Part shown: one piece after another, positions 52,362-61,600 of the stretch
Numbering within the stretch: the stretch's first letter is position 1
How the letters are laid out: each line of letters opens with the position of its first letter
Assembly (NCBI RefSeq): GCF_001667585.1
Contig: NZ_LZJZ01000103.1
Span: 1 to 64,000, forward strand
DNA: 64,000 nucleotides
Source of the DNA: Mycobacterium sp. E2733
GTDB lineage: Bacteria; Actinomycetota; Actinomycetes; Mycobacteriales; Mycobacteriaceae
Direction of reading: 5' to 3'
The notes under the pieces: generated by a model
Database searches by the model: none
Told to the model about the DNA's origin: nothing
What the model saw: only the letters and a program-made list of their open reading frames with translations
Translations under genes and position numbers: made by a program

Positions 52362-54281
52362 CTAAGCCGAGCTGCTCGGGCGCGCTTGGAGCGCGGCGAC
52401 GAGTGCCAGGCGAACTTGTTCCACGATCGCGGCAGGGCTCCGGGCGGAGAGCTGGGCCTCGGCCGCAGCGAGTTCGGCGGCGAGCGGACCGTCATGGAAG
52501 ACACCGGTGACCCAATGGGAGAAGTCGCGCCGCGGACAGTGGTGGCGGAACACCCCGCGCTCGCAACGGATGAGCTCGTCTTCGAGTTCGCCGAGGTTGG
52601 CCGCAACCGCCCCGGTGAGCGTGTCGTTGTCGGTCCGGAAGAAGAACCGGTGGTCGCGATCGACGCCGGAAAATTCGTACTTGTGCTCGTGACGCAGATG
52701 CGGGGTGCTCCGGGCTCCCAGGGTGAACGCCACGGCTTGGTGGGCGAGCGCTCGCCAGGCCAGGACCGCTCGGCCAGTTGGCCCGTCCAGCATGCGGGCG
52801 ATCTGTGCGCGCGGCATGTCCGCCACCGCGGCCGTGAGGTCGACGAGGTGCTTGGACGGCTGTGGTGAGCACAGCGCAATGACGGCGTCCAGGGCCGCCG
52901 GGACCTGATTGGCGAATTCCTCAGGCCGCCAGGTGACGAGCAAGTAACCCTTTGCGGCGGGGTTGAACACATTCAACGAGGACCCCGCCCGCCCCAACGG
53001 GGCGTGGGCCTCGTCGACGACAACCCATTGGGGTAGGCCGGTCGCGGCCCGCTGGGCTTCGATCTCGGCGGGTAAGCCCGCCAAGTACTTACCCTGGTGG
53101 GCAGGGTCCAGGTGAGACAGGTCGACGACCACCGTCACGTTCCGCAACAGGTGAACGATTTCGCCGGGCCCGGCGAGGCGGCGGTCCCGCCCTCCGGTCA
53201 CAAGGACGTTGTGTAAGTCGCCCAGGCCGATATGGTCGCCTTCTGGATCGATGACGACCACGCCGTAGCCGTAGCGGACCAGTTGTTCACACATCAGACC
53301 GGTCAGGTAGGACTTGCCCGTCCCGGTGCCACCGCACACGGCGATGTTGAGTTGGGAGGCGGGGACGGTCACCGCATCGCCGTTGTCGTCGATGCCCAGC
53401 GTGATTTGCCAGCGGCGCGGATGGACGTGGGTGCGCCCGGCGAGGATAGGGCCGCGGAGCAGGTCGACCACCCCTTGTCCATCGGGCAGGTCGAGCGTCA
53501 CGTCGGCGTGGGCGCGGATGGCCTCGACGGCGTTGGCGACGGCGACGCCGACCTCGCACACCTCCATCAGGCTGTGATCGTTTTCGGCATCGCCGATTCC
53601 CAACGTGTTGTGTTGGGAAAGGCCCAAATCGGCGAGCGCCTCCAGCAAGCCGGTGCCCTTGGTCACCCCCGCCGGCAGGATCATCAGCTGATCCCGGTTC
53701 CGTACCAGGCGGCAGTCGTGGCCCAAGCCTCGGACTACCTCCAGCGCGACCGGCTCGTCAGCAGCGCTACACGCGATCAAAACTTGTCCTCTGCGGTGGA
53801 CCACATTGCGGGCGGCGAGCTCCCAGCTCACAGCCCGATCGACGGGCGCGGCCAACCGGCGGACACCGAGCGAGGTCACCAATACCGCGCCGTTCTCGGC
53901 CACTAGCGCATCGACGTGATCCTCGACATCCGCGAACGCCGTCCGCAACTCCTGCACGATCCGACCCGTGACCAGGATTATCCGGATCCCCCGGGCGCGC
54001 GCGTCGGTTAGCGCGGCCAAGGTTTCGGACGCGACAGCGCCGTCGGCGAGTGTGCCATCGAAATCGACCGCCACCGCCCGGAAGTAGCCGAGTGCCCCCG
54101 CGGCCGTGACCCCAACCAGCTGATGGGGCCGCCCCGCGGGGCTGAGCGCGAACAACTCGTCGCCGCTACCGATGTCGATGACCAGGGCGTCGAATGCCCC
54201 CGACCGGATCGCGCGCAAGGTCTCTTGTGCCTCCTCGAGTTCTCGGCGCAATTCCTCCGGATCCTCGGGCGTTGGCGTCAC
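52362..54281 (-). CDS. fusion protein: PAS-leader-like segment, HAD-IIB phosphatase and HerA/DUF87-like ATPase
   Basis: GTG 54281 follows GAGGACG and starts a 639-residue protein, 34 bases after kaiB. Residues 1-55 include LEEAQETLRAIRSGAFDALV, much like the segment before PAS domains in KaiC-linked sensor kinases. Residues about 68-275 are a HAD-IIB (Cof-type) phosphatase: VDFDGTLADG (Asp73, Asp75), VTGR, Lys208 in GVTKGTG, and GDAEND (230-235). From about 285 comes a P-loop ATPase: GGTGTGKS (317-324), VVVIDPEGDH and WVVVDEAH (Walker B, Asp423-Glu424), like HerA/DUF87 enzymes. The C-terminus has RRDFSHWVTGVFHDG. All catalytic residues look intact. Role unknown; position makes it the natural partner of KaiB/KaiC. 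Confidence 0.8.
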   Translation of the reverse strand: MTPTPEDPEELRRELEEAQETLRAIRSGAFDALVIDIGSGDELFALSPAGRPHQLVGVTAAGALGYFRAVAVDFDGTLADGAVASETLAALTDARARGIRIILVTGRIVQELRTAFADVEDHVDALVAENGAVLVTSLGVRRLAAPVDRAVSWELAARNVVHRRGQVLIACSAADEPVALEVVRGLGHDCRLVRNRDQLMILPAGVTKGTGLLEALADLGLSQHNTLGIGDAENDHSLMEVCEVGVAVANAVEAIRAHADVTLDLPDGQGVVDLLRGPILAGRTHVHPRRWQITLGIDDNGDAVTVPASQLNIAVCGGTGTGKSYLTGLMCEQLVRYGYGVVVIDPEGDHIGLGDLHNVLVTGGRDRRLAGPGEIVHLLRNVTVVVDLSHLDPAHQGKYLAGLPAEIEAQRAATGLPQWVVVDEAHAPLGRAGSSLNVFNPAAKGYLLVTWRPEEFANQVPAALDAVIALCSPQPSKHLVDLTAAVADMPRAQIARMLDGPTGRAVLAWRALAHQAVAFTLGARSTPHLRHEHKYEFSGVDRDHRFFFRTDNDTLTGAVAANLGELEDELIRCERGVFRHHCPRRDFSHWVTGVFHDGPLAAELAAAEAQLSARSPAAIVEQVRLALVAALQARPSSSA

Positions 54282-54315
54282 TGGAACGTCCTCACTGGGA
54301 AGGGCGTCGCGCCGG

Positions 54316-54639
54316 TCACGTAGCTCCGTCGATTCGTCGAAGCTGTAGGCCGGCGAGCAGCCGGTCGGTGTCCGAGAGATCGCCCACGACCTTGCGGACG
54401 GGCTCGGGGAGCCTGCGAACAAGCGTGGGCACAGCCAGGATCTGGTCGTCGGCCGCTCTTCGCGGATCCTTTTGCAGGTCAACGACTTCGAGTTGATAGC
54501 GCCCCGCCAGGTATTTCTCGCAGGCGTCCTCCAGGTTCGCGAGCGCCAGCAGGCAGTTCGGCGATCGATCGGCGACGTAGAGGCGCAACTCCCAGATCTC
54601 AGCACCGGCCGCGCGAGGTGAGGCCATCGTGACCCTCAT
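54316..54639 (-). CDS. kaiB: KaiB-like thioredoxin-fold clock protein
   Basis: The 107-residue product contains ELRLYVADRSPNCLLALANL, YQLEVVDLQKDP, ILAVPTLVRRLPEPVRK and VVGDLSDTDRLLAGLQL. These are the KaiB consensus over nearly the full length. KaiB proteins bind the CI ring of phosphorylated KaiC and, in cyanobacteria, switch fold to do so; the metamorphic segment cannot be judged here. I place the start at ATG 54639, overlapping the kaiC stop (ATGA); ATG 54627 has a good GAGGG ribosome site and is also possible. No kaiA is visible nearby. Confidence 0.93.
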   Translation of the reverse strand: MRVTMASPRAAGAEIWELRLYVADRSPNCLLALANLEDACEKYLAGRYQLEVVDLQKDPRRAADDQILAVPTLVRRLPEPVRKVVGDLSDTDRLLAGLQLRRIDGAT

Positions 54640-56372
54640 TCCTCGGGAAGGCCCGGATCGGCCCAGCGCCATGCCGCTAGGGCCGATTCGTCCGCCGCGG
54701 CGTCGGTTACCTGTTTCTTTTCGCGCACATCAAGCCGCTCCAGCTCGGCCCGGTCGGCAGACATCTCGTCTTGCAGCAGGCCAAGCTGCGCCTCGCGCTC
54801 AACGACGCGCCGCTGTAGCTCGCGCCGGTGACGCTGCAACTCTTCCAATTGCTGCCGGGCCGCGAGGCGCTGTTCGGCCTCTTGCACGAGCCGAGCCGAG
54901 CCGGTCAGAATGCCCGCCGAGCCTACGTAAACGTCGACGAGTTCGACGCCGTGGTCGGTCAGCACGAACTCGCGCACCTGGTTGGAGTGCGGGCTGCCCC
55001 GCGACTTCAGCACGGACAGCAGCCGATTTCGCTCGCCATTGGACTCGACGTTGCGCAGCAGCAGCCAGGTATCGACCAGCGACGAGACGCTCACGGTGCT
55101 CGTATCTTCCTCACGGGCCAGCGTCGTCGCCAGTGCGGTGATACCCCGGCTCTTCAGCAGGTCGATCTCACGGGCCACCATCGAGGTCACCTCCGAACTG
55201 GAAGCCCCGTGCATGAGCCCGGCCATCCCGTCAAGAACGGCCACGGACGGCGCCACCTCCTCGACCAAGCTGGCCAAGATCGCCAGATGGGCCTCAAGGC
55301 CGTAGGCGGCCGGGCGCGCCGCCCAGATGCGCAGCACGCCGGCATCAACCCAGCGCCGCAGCTCAAGGCCCACCGACCGCATGTTGCGGATGTACTGGTC
55401 GGGCGACTCCTCGAACAGGACCAGAAGCGCCCGCTCACCGCGCGTGCACGCCGCGTCGATCAGGTGCGCTCCGAGGGTGGTCTTGCCCGTTCCCGCCGCC
55501 CCGCTGACGAGAATGGTCGATCCCCTGTACGGACCGCCGCCCAGCATGTGATCGAGTCGCGGCACCCCCGTCGACACGCGCTCCTCAGAAACGCTGTAGG
55601 CCAGACCGACCGACGTGCTCGGCAGCACCACGAAACCACGGGCCGAGATCAAGAAGGGGTACTCGTTGGTTTCGTGCGCCGACCCGCGGTACTTGACGAT
55701 CCTGAGAATGCGGGTGGAGATCTCATCCCGCACCCGCTGATCGAGAACGATCACGCAGTCCGAGACGTACTCCTCTATCCCGTGGCGCGTGAGCCCCTGG
55801 GCGTCCCGCTCCCCGGTCACGATCGCGGTGACAGAGCGCTCCTCGAGCCAATTGAACAGCCGACGGAGCTCCGCCCGCACGATCGCCTGCTTTTCAAAGG
55901 CGCCGAACAGCAGCTCGATCGTGTCCAGGACGACACGCTTAGCCCCGATCCGCTCAATCGAGTCGGCGAGCAGGATGAACAACGGCTCCAAATCAAACTC
56001 CCCCGCCTCGCTGAAATCGGAAGGATCCACCCGGAAGGAGTCCGCAACGAGCAGCTGATCCCGCTGCAGCCCATCGAGGTCGAAGCCCAGTGAGGCGACA
56101 TTGGCGGTGACCTTCGCCGTCGACTCCTCAAATGTCAGTAGCACGCCCGGCTCCCCGTAGTCCCGAGCACCCGCAACGAGGAACTGCAAGGCGAGCAGCG
56201 TCTTTCCCGTTCCCGTCCCCCCGGTCACCAGCGTTGTCCTACCCCGCGGCAATCCGCCTTTGGTGATCTCGTCGAGTCCCCGGATTCCGGTCGGAGCTTT
56301 CGGCAAAACCGGGCCGACGGGAGCCTCGGGCGTGCCTGACACCAGGTCCGTTACGCCATGTTCTGACATCAC
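54636..56372 (-). CDS. kaiC: KaiC-like double RecA-domain ATPase/autokinase with C-terminal coiled coil
   Basis: The 578-residue protein has two KaiC domains. CI has Walker A GGTGTGKT (51-58) and catalytic FEES (Glu82-Glu83); CII has GAAGTGKT (291-298) and FEES (Glu321-Glu322). The CII segment DTSTVSVSSLVDTWLLL aligns with the cyanobacterial phosphosite loop, giving Ser430-Ser431 in place of Ser431-Thr432. GITALATT and KSRGSPHSNQVREF fit the CII core. After GILTGSARLVQEAEQ an extra charged coiled coil runs to about 555. GGAAGG precedes ATG 56372. The gene heads the operon kaiC-kaiB-HAD/ATPase. Likely an ATP-dependent timer or stress switch; rhythm cannot be inferred from sequence. Confidence 0.93.
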   Translation of the reverse strand: MMSEHGVTDLVSGTPEAPVGPVLPKAPTGIRGLDEITKGGLPRGRTTLVTGGTGTGKTLLALQFLVAGARDYGEPGVLLTFEESTAKVTANVASLGFDLDGLQRDQLLVADSFRVDPSDFSEAGEFDLEPLFILLADSIERIGAKRVVLDTIELLFGAFEKQAIVRAELRRLFNWLEERSVTAIVTGERDAQGLTRHGIEEYVSDCVIVLDQRVRDEISTRILRIVKYRGSAHETNEYPFLISARGFVVLPSTSVGLAYSVSEERVSTGVPRLDHMLGGGPYRGSTILVSGAAGTGKTTLGAHLIDAACTRGERALLVLFEESPDQYIRNMRSVGLELRRWVDAGVLRIWAARPAAYGLEAHLAILASLVEEVAPSVAVLDGMAGLMHGASSSEVTSMVAREIDLLKSRGITALATTLAREEDTSTVSVSSLVDTWLLLRNVESNGERNRLLSVLKSRGSPHSNQVREFVLTDHGVELVDVYVGSAGILTGSARLVQEAEQRLAARQQLEELQRHRRELQRRVVEREAQLGLLQDEMSADRAELERLDVREKKQVTDAAADESALAAWRWADPGLPEE

Positions 56373-56757
56373 GTCGCCTTCCGAGAGCGCTTCTGCAACA
56401 AATGGATTCAGCTAGGTCCGGGCCGGGATCGAGGATTGGCCGTCGGCGCCACCGTGCAAGCTCGACCGCGCGTCGCGCGCCAGAGTCCGATGTGCAGGGA
56501 CATGCGGCTCTATCGGATCTTTTGCATGAGCCATGACTGGGGAGAATAAGCGCTGTGCGGGGTGGGAACGAGTGCCTAACGCCCCGCGGCGCGGAGCCTT
56601 AAGTCCCTGGTCTTTGCCACGGCTGGCACCACGCGGTCATCGGGTATGCGATGACCTCCGAAGGACCCGGACCGCGGGGCGACGACAGTCACGCCGGTTC
56701 GCCTGCACGGCAAGGCGTTTGCGGTCGTTCTTAAGGGCGCGCGAGTACAGTGGTTCG
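56373..56757. other. divergent regulatory region between kaiC and the molybdoprotein gene
   Basis: This 385-base region has no supported gene. It should contain the kaiC promoter and that of the plus-strand molybdoprotein. At 56593-56607 the minus strand reads GGGACTTAAGGCTCC, which matches 12 of the 14 central positions of the DosR/DevR box consensus as I remember it (GGGACTWWAGTCCC). A hairpin GGTCATCGGG/CGATGACC is at about 56635-56654. Another GC-rich stretch around 56580-56595 is purely compositional. Binding is unproven. Confidence 0.4.
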
Positions 56758-58287
56758 ATGACCGCCGCCCCGTTGAATGCGTGGATGATCGCCGGCATCG
56801 CGGCGGCGTCCGTTTCGCTCGGGGTGGCCGAGCTGGTGGGCATCCCGTTCGACGCTCGCGCCAAAGCGCGCAATGCCGTCTCCGCCGTGGTCGTCGACCT
56901 GACACCGGCGCCCGTCAAAGAGTGGGCGATTCAGACGCTGGGCTCCTTGGACAAACCCTTTCTTGCGGTCGTCGTACTCGTGGTCATCGCCACCATCGCC
57001 GCCATCGCCGGGACCCTGGAAACCCGGCGCCGCCCGCTGGGCAGCGCCGTGATCGCCGCGGCGGGCGTCCTCGGATGCCTCGCAGTGCTGTCGCGGCCGG
57101 GCGCGGCCGCGCTCGACACGATCCCCACCGTCACGGGTGCGACCTGCGGCATAGCGGCCCTGCGCTTGCTCACACATCGGCTCTGGTCCGACCCGAACGA
57201 AGCCGAGCGAGACGAGCCGGACGCCGGCAGGCGCAGGTTGCTCGGCTACGGACTCCTTGGCTTCGGCGTGGTGAGCGGCGTTGCGGGTGCGGTCATCACG
57301 CGATTGGTCCACTCGGTGGCCACCGACCGCACCACCTTCGCGCTGCCCCGGCCGCGCACGCCCGCGACGCCGATACCTGCCGACGTGCAACCGAACGGCG
57401 TTGCGCTACCGAGCTTCGTCACCCCCAGCGCCGACTTTTACCGGGTGGACACCGCACTGGTTGTTCCCCAACTCAGCCGCAGCGACTGGCGGCTGCGCAT
57501 TCACGGCATGGTGGACCACGAGACCACCTACAGCTTCGACGATCTCGCCCACTTCGACGTCGTCGAAACAGTGACCACGTTGACCTGCGTATCGAATCCC
57601 GTTGGGGGCGATCTGATTTCGACCGGCGTCTGGACGGGCTACCGGGTCGCCGATCTGCTGGCGGCGGCCAGGGTCCACGCGGACGCCGACATGGTGCTGT
57701 CGACGTCGATCGACGGGTTCACCGCCGGCACGCCGGTGCGGGCGGTCACCGATGGCCGCGCCGCGCTCCTGGCCGTCGGCCTCAACGATCAACCGCTGCC
57801 GATCGAGCACGGGTACCCGGCCCGGCTGGTGGTGCCCGGGCTGTACGGGTACGTGTCGGCCACCAAGTGGGTCGTCGAGCTGGAGCTGACCCGCTTCGAC
57901 CGAGCGAAGGCGTACTGGACTCGGCAGGGCTGGGCGCCGCGCGCACCCATCAAGACCGAGTCCCGGATCGACGTACCGAAGAGCGGCCAGAGGGTGCCGA
58001 TGGGGCCCGTGGTATTCGGCGGTGTCGCGTGGGCCCAGAATCGGGGCGTGCGCGCGGTGGAGGTCCTCATCGACGACGGCGGCTGGCAGCCCGCGCAACA
58101 GGGCGCGAGCTATTCCAACGACACGTGGCGCTTGTGGAGGTTTCCCTGGCAGGCGAAAACCCCGGGAAGACACACCATCACCGTGCGCGCCACCGACAAC
58201 ACCGGAGCCATCCAAACCGCGGATCAGGTTGGCAGCGTCCCGGACGGCGCGACCGGCTGGCACTCGGTGGAGTTCACCGTCGCGTAG
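56758..58287 (+). CDS. membrane-anchored sulfite-oxidase-family molybdopterin oxidoreductase
   Basis: The 509-residue protein has an N-terminal membrane part with about five helices (9-29, 66-88, 96-113, 121-138 and 162-183), and then a sulfite-oxidase fold. The molybdenum-ligating cysteine is Cys277 in TTLTCVSNPVGGDLIS, followed by GVWTGYRVADLL, GYPARLVVPGLYGY and TKWVVELEL. The C-terminal dimerisation domain starts about IDVPKSGQ. It resembles Rv0218. It would oxidise a small sulfur or nitrogen compound, or reduce an S- or N-oxide, at the outer face. It is convergent with the small membrane protein gene 10 bases away. Confidence 0.9.
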   Translation: MTAAPLNAWMIAGIAAASVSLGVAELVGIPFDARAKARNAVSAVVVDLTPAPVKEWAIQTLGSLDKPFLAVVVLVVIATIAAIAGTLETRRRPLGSAVIAAAGVLGCLAVLSRPGAAALDTIPTVTGATCGIAALRLLTHRLWSDPNEAERDEPDAGRRRLLGYGLLGFGVVSGVAGAVITRLVHSVATDRTTFALPRPRTPATPIPADVQPNGVALPSFVTPSADFYRVDTALVVPQLSRSDWRLRIHGMVDHETTYSFDDLAHFDVVETVTTLTCVSNPVGGDLISTGVWTGYRVADLLAAARVHADADMVLSTSIDGFTAGTPVRAVTDGRAALLAVGLNDQPLPIEHGYPARLVVPGLYGYVSATKWVVELELTRFDRAKAYWTRQGWAPRAPIKTESRIDVPKSGQRVPMGPVVFGGVAWAQNRGVRAVEVLIDDGGWQPAQQGASYSNDTWRLWRFPWQAKTPGRHTITVRATDNTGAIQTADQVGSVPDGATGWHSVEFTVA

Positions 58288-58297
58288 GCCCGAAGCG

Positions 58298-58498
58298 CTA
58301 CTTCGACGAGAGTTTCCGCCAGCTGACTACCGCGATCACCAGGCCGATCAGCACCGTGATCGGCCCGATGACGGACCAGGTCGTGGTGTTGCTCATCGGG
58401 CTGCCTTGAAGTACGCCGAATCCCTGGAGCGCCCAGATCAGGCCGAACAGCGCAACGAGCAACCCCAGCGCCAACGTGACGACGAAAGTCCTTCTCAT
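58298..58498 (-). CDS. 66-residue two-helix membrane protein
   Basis: The product starts MRRTFVVTLALGLLVALFGLIW and has two membrane helices (about 4-25 and 41-60) joined by a short polar loop with Asn and Thr (GSPMSNTTTW), ending WRKLSSK. It resembles many small actinobacterial membrane proteins of unknown function. It lies 32 bases downstream of the 32-residue frame that follows the cyclase gene, so it may belong to that transcript. Confidence 0.65.
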   Translation of the reverse strand: MRRTFVVTLALGLLVALFGLIWALQGFGVLQGSPMSNTTTWSVIGPITVLIGLVIAVVSWRKLSSK

Positions 58499-58530
58499 AC
58501 GGGGATGCTAAGCGCCGCGGGTCGCGGCGA

Positions 58531-58629
58531 CTATCGCGCGGTGCGGATGACGAAGGCGTCCGTGCTCTCGTCGTAGCCGACGTCTCTCATATAACCGCGC
58601 CGTCTCGACAAATATTCAGACGCCGTCAT
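58531..58629 (-). CDS. 32-residue ORF translationally coupled to the cyclase/ATPase gene
   Basis: ATG 58629 overlaps the stop of the cyclase gene (ATGA) and reads MTASEYLSRRRGYMRDVGYD and then ESTDAFVIRTAR before a TAG. The overlap and the non-random composition (GYDESTDAFVI) favour real translation. It could be a genuine small regulator, or the remnant of a C-terminal segment split off from the cyclase by a frameshift. I recognise no family. Confidence 0.4.
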   Translation of the reverse strand: MTASEYLSRRRGYMRDVGYDESTDAFVIRTAR

Positions 58630-61600
58630 GGCATCGCCTCGGCACATTTGATGTGCCCCTCGAAGCCAAGCGAGGTCGCCGTCGCGCGGTAGCGGTCGCG
58701 ATAGTCGCGGTAGGCAGCGTCGTCAGCGTGAGCCCGCGCCAGCAGCGCGCGTAGGCGCAACAGCGGCAGCTCATGCAGTACGAATCCCGTGTCGACCGGG
58801 CAGGCGGCCAGCGTGTCGATGACTGTCTGCGCTTCCTGCAGGTCTTGCGCGGTTCCGCGGAGCAGCAGTGATTCCACCAGCACGGTCGTCGCCGGACCCC
58901 GGAAGATCACACCACCGCCGTCGAAGAGGTGCGCCACTGTTGCGCGGGCGATCTCGATCGCCGTGTCAACATCTCCGCCGTGCGCCTTGCATTCCGCGAT
59001 CTGGATATCGGCCATGGTCCCCGTAAGCAGGTCGCCTTGCCGGTGTGCTTGCTCACGACCCTTCGCCAGGATGGCCAAGCCGGCGGCCGGGTCACTATTA
59101 TGCAGACGAATTAGCATGATGCCGTAAGTGATTCGGGACCACGCCAGCGAAACGTCATCGCCGGACCGTTCGGCGGTGCGCAGGGCATCGGCCGAGTACC
59201 CCAAAGCCGTCGCATCCGGCACCAGGGCGCCGTTCAGGATGGCCACGCCGTAGCCATAGGTGGTGACGGCGGCCTGCGTCATGCCCTGAACCTCGTGAGC
59301 CATCGCGAGCCCGGCCCGCAGATCGTCACGCCAGCCCGAACACCCCAGGCTGCAGCGGGCGCGACCCCGGAGGACGAGCGCCCACGCCAGCGGCGATTCG
59401 AAGAAGAAATTGCCCATGGTCGTGTCGCCATCGGCTAACTCGATCACCCGCTCCAACAGCGGCAGTGCGTCGGCGACTTCACCTAGTTCTAACTTGGCGA
59501 GGGTCGCCGTGTTCAGTAGCCCGACGATCAGCGAACGGTCACCAATCGACTCGAGCAGGCGAACGCATTCGGATGCAAGCGACCGTAATTCATAAAGTCG
59601 ATGGTTAAGAGTCATCGATGTAAGCACTCCGGATGTGCCCATCACCAACGACACCTGATCGCCAGCGGCACCGCAGAGTTCGCGTAGCTCTTCAAAGCCG
59701 GTGTCGGCAACACCGGCGCCGCCGGCGCGCCAGACGTAGCCGCACAGCAACGTGCGCGGAGCGATGCGCATCGACGTGCGATCGGGATCGTCTTCCGGCA
59801 ATCGGTCGGAGAGCTCTCGGGCGCGCTGCCAACTCACTCGTGCCGCGCGGATGTCGCGACTCGTCAGCCACGCTGCGGCACGCATGTGCCAGCCGAACGC
59901 CGCACGCAGATCCCCGGCGGCCTCGAGATGGCTGGCTATCAGCGCCGCATTCTCCTCCACGGCCGAGGGATCGCGTTCTTGGATTGCCGCTGCTACTCGT
60001 TGGTGCAGCAGCGAGCGGTCCGATCTCAGTTGCGACTCATAGGCCACCGCCCGGATCAAGGGGTGGCGGAAGGCATATTCCGCCCGCACTGACACCGGAT
60101 CGAGGAGTTCGGCATCGACCAGTTCCGCAAGCGCGGCGTCCTCGTCGACGCAGGCGAGCAGGTCGGCGTCGAAGCGGGAGCCGACTACCGCCGCCGCGTT
60201 CAACGTGCGCTTGGCCGCCGCACCAAGGCGGTCGATGCGCGCGGCGATGGTGGCCTGCACGGTGGCGGGCACACTGATGTCCGCGGAGCGCGCGCTGCAC
60301 ACGTAGGCGCCGGGGGTTCCGCTGAGGACGGCACGTTCGACGAGGTCTCGCACGATCTCCTCCGCAAAAAACGGGTTCCCGGCGGCCCGCTCCGCCACCT
60401 GCGCAGAAAGGTCTACCACCGACGGGTCTTTACCCAGCAGCGCCCTAGTCAGCAATGAGGCGTTTGAAACATCAAGTGGCGCAAGCGTAATCGTCTGCGC
60501 GCTCGGTATCCGCACCAGCGCGCCATGGTATTCGGGACGATAGGTCAGCAACCCAAGCGATTGTGTCCGCGGAAGAATGGAGAAAAGATCTGCGAGCATC
60601 GAGTCACTCGCTTCGTCGAGCCAGTGGGCGTCCTCGATGACGTAGAGCGTCGGGGTTATGCGCGCCAACGCGGCCGACCTGACCAATCGGGTCAGCCTCC
60701 GGCGACGGGCATCTGGGTCGATCTCCATCGGGCCCGCGTCGGACCCGGCGATACCGAGCAGATCGTCAAGCAGCGCCAAATCGTCCGGCGCGGCGCGGGG
60801 CAGCCGGTCGCGCACCCGCTCGCGTGCGGTGTCGGGGGCGGCGCCCGAGATATCGAAAATCGCCTGCAGTAACCGTGCCGCGGCGTGAAATGCGATGTCG
60901 CGGGTGTGGGACTGACAGAACGTCGAAAACACCGCGACGCCACAACTGTCGGCGATCGCCGCCGTTTCGCGAACGAGCCGGCTCTTGCCAATGCCGGCTG
61001 CCCCGACGATCCCCACGACGCCGCCGGCGCCGTCAATCGCGCCACTGAGCATGTCGCTCAGCGCGCTCATCTCCGCTTGGCGCCCAACCAACGTGACTTC
61101 CTGGCGGTGGCCCCAGCCGGGTTGCGCGCTGATCCTCCGCAGCCGACGAGCTGGAATCGCATCCCGGCCGCCCTTGACGTGTACCAGCTCCGGCTCGTCC
61201 AGCACAAAGGCGTGTTGCACGAGTCGCGCGGTTGACTGGCTGAGCATCACCCCGCCGGGCGCAGCCACTGACTCCATCCGCTGTGCCATCCCCACCTGCT
61301 CACCCATGGCCGTATAACCGAATGGCCCCGAGCCGAGCTGACCGGCTATTACCTCACCGGAATTCAAGCCGATCCGCACCTGCAGCTCGATGTCGTCGCG
61401 TCGCTTCACCTCAACCGCGAGAACCTTTGCTTCTTCCTGGATGGCCAGCGCCGAGAGGCAGGCGCGAACGGCATGGTCTTCTAGCGCATGCGGGGCCCCA
61501 AAGACCGCCATGATGCCGTCGCCGGTGAACTTGTCCACCGTGCCGCCATAGCGCCCGACAACCGCGGCACAACGGTCGGCGACGCCGGACATGATCTCCC

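Noticed and set aside
54636..56372. RadA/DnaB-type recombinase or helicase instead of KaiC
   Set aside because: Two complete KaiC domains with paired catalytic Glu, the CII core motifs and a coupled kaiB make KaiC far more likely.
56533..56757. Upstream extension of the molybdoprotein to an ATG at 56533
   Set aside because: The added 75 residues are Arg-rich with no family match; ATG 56758 starts directly at the first membrane helix.
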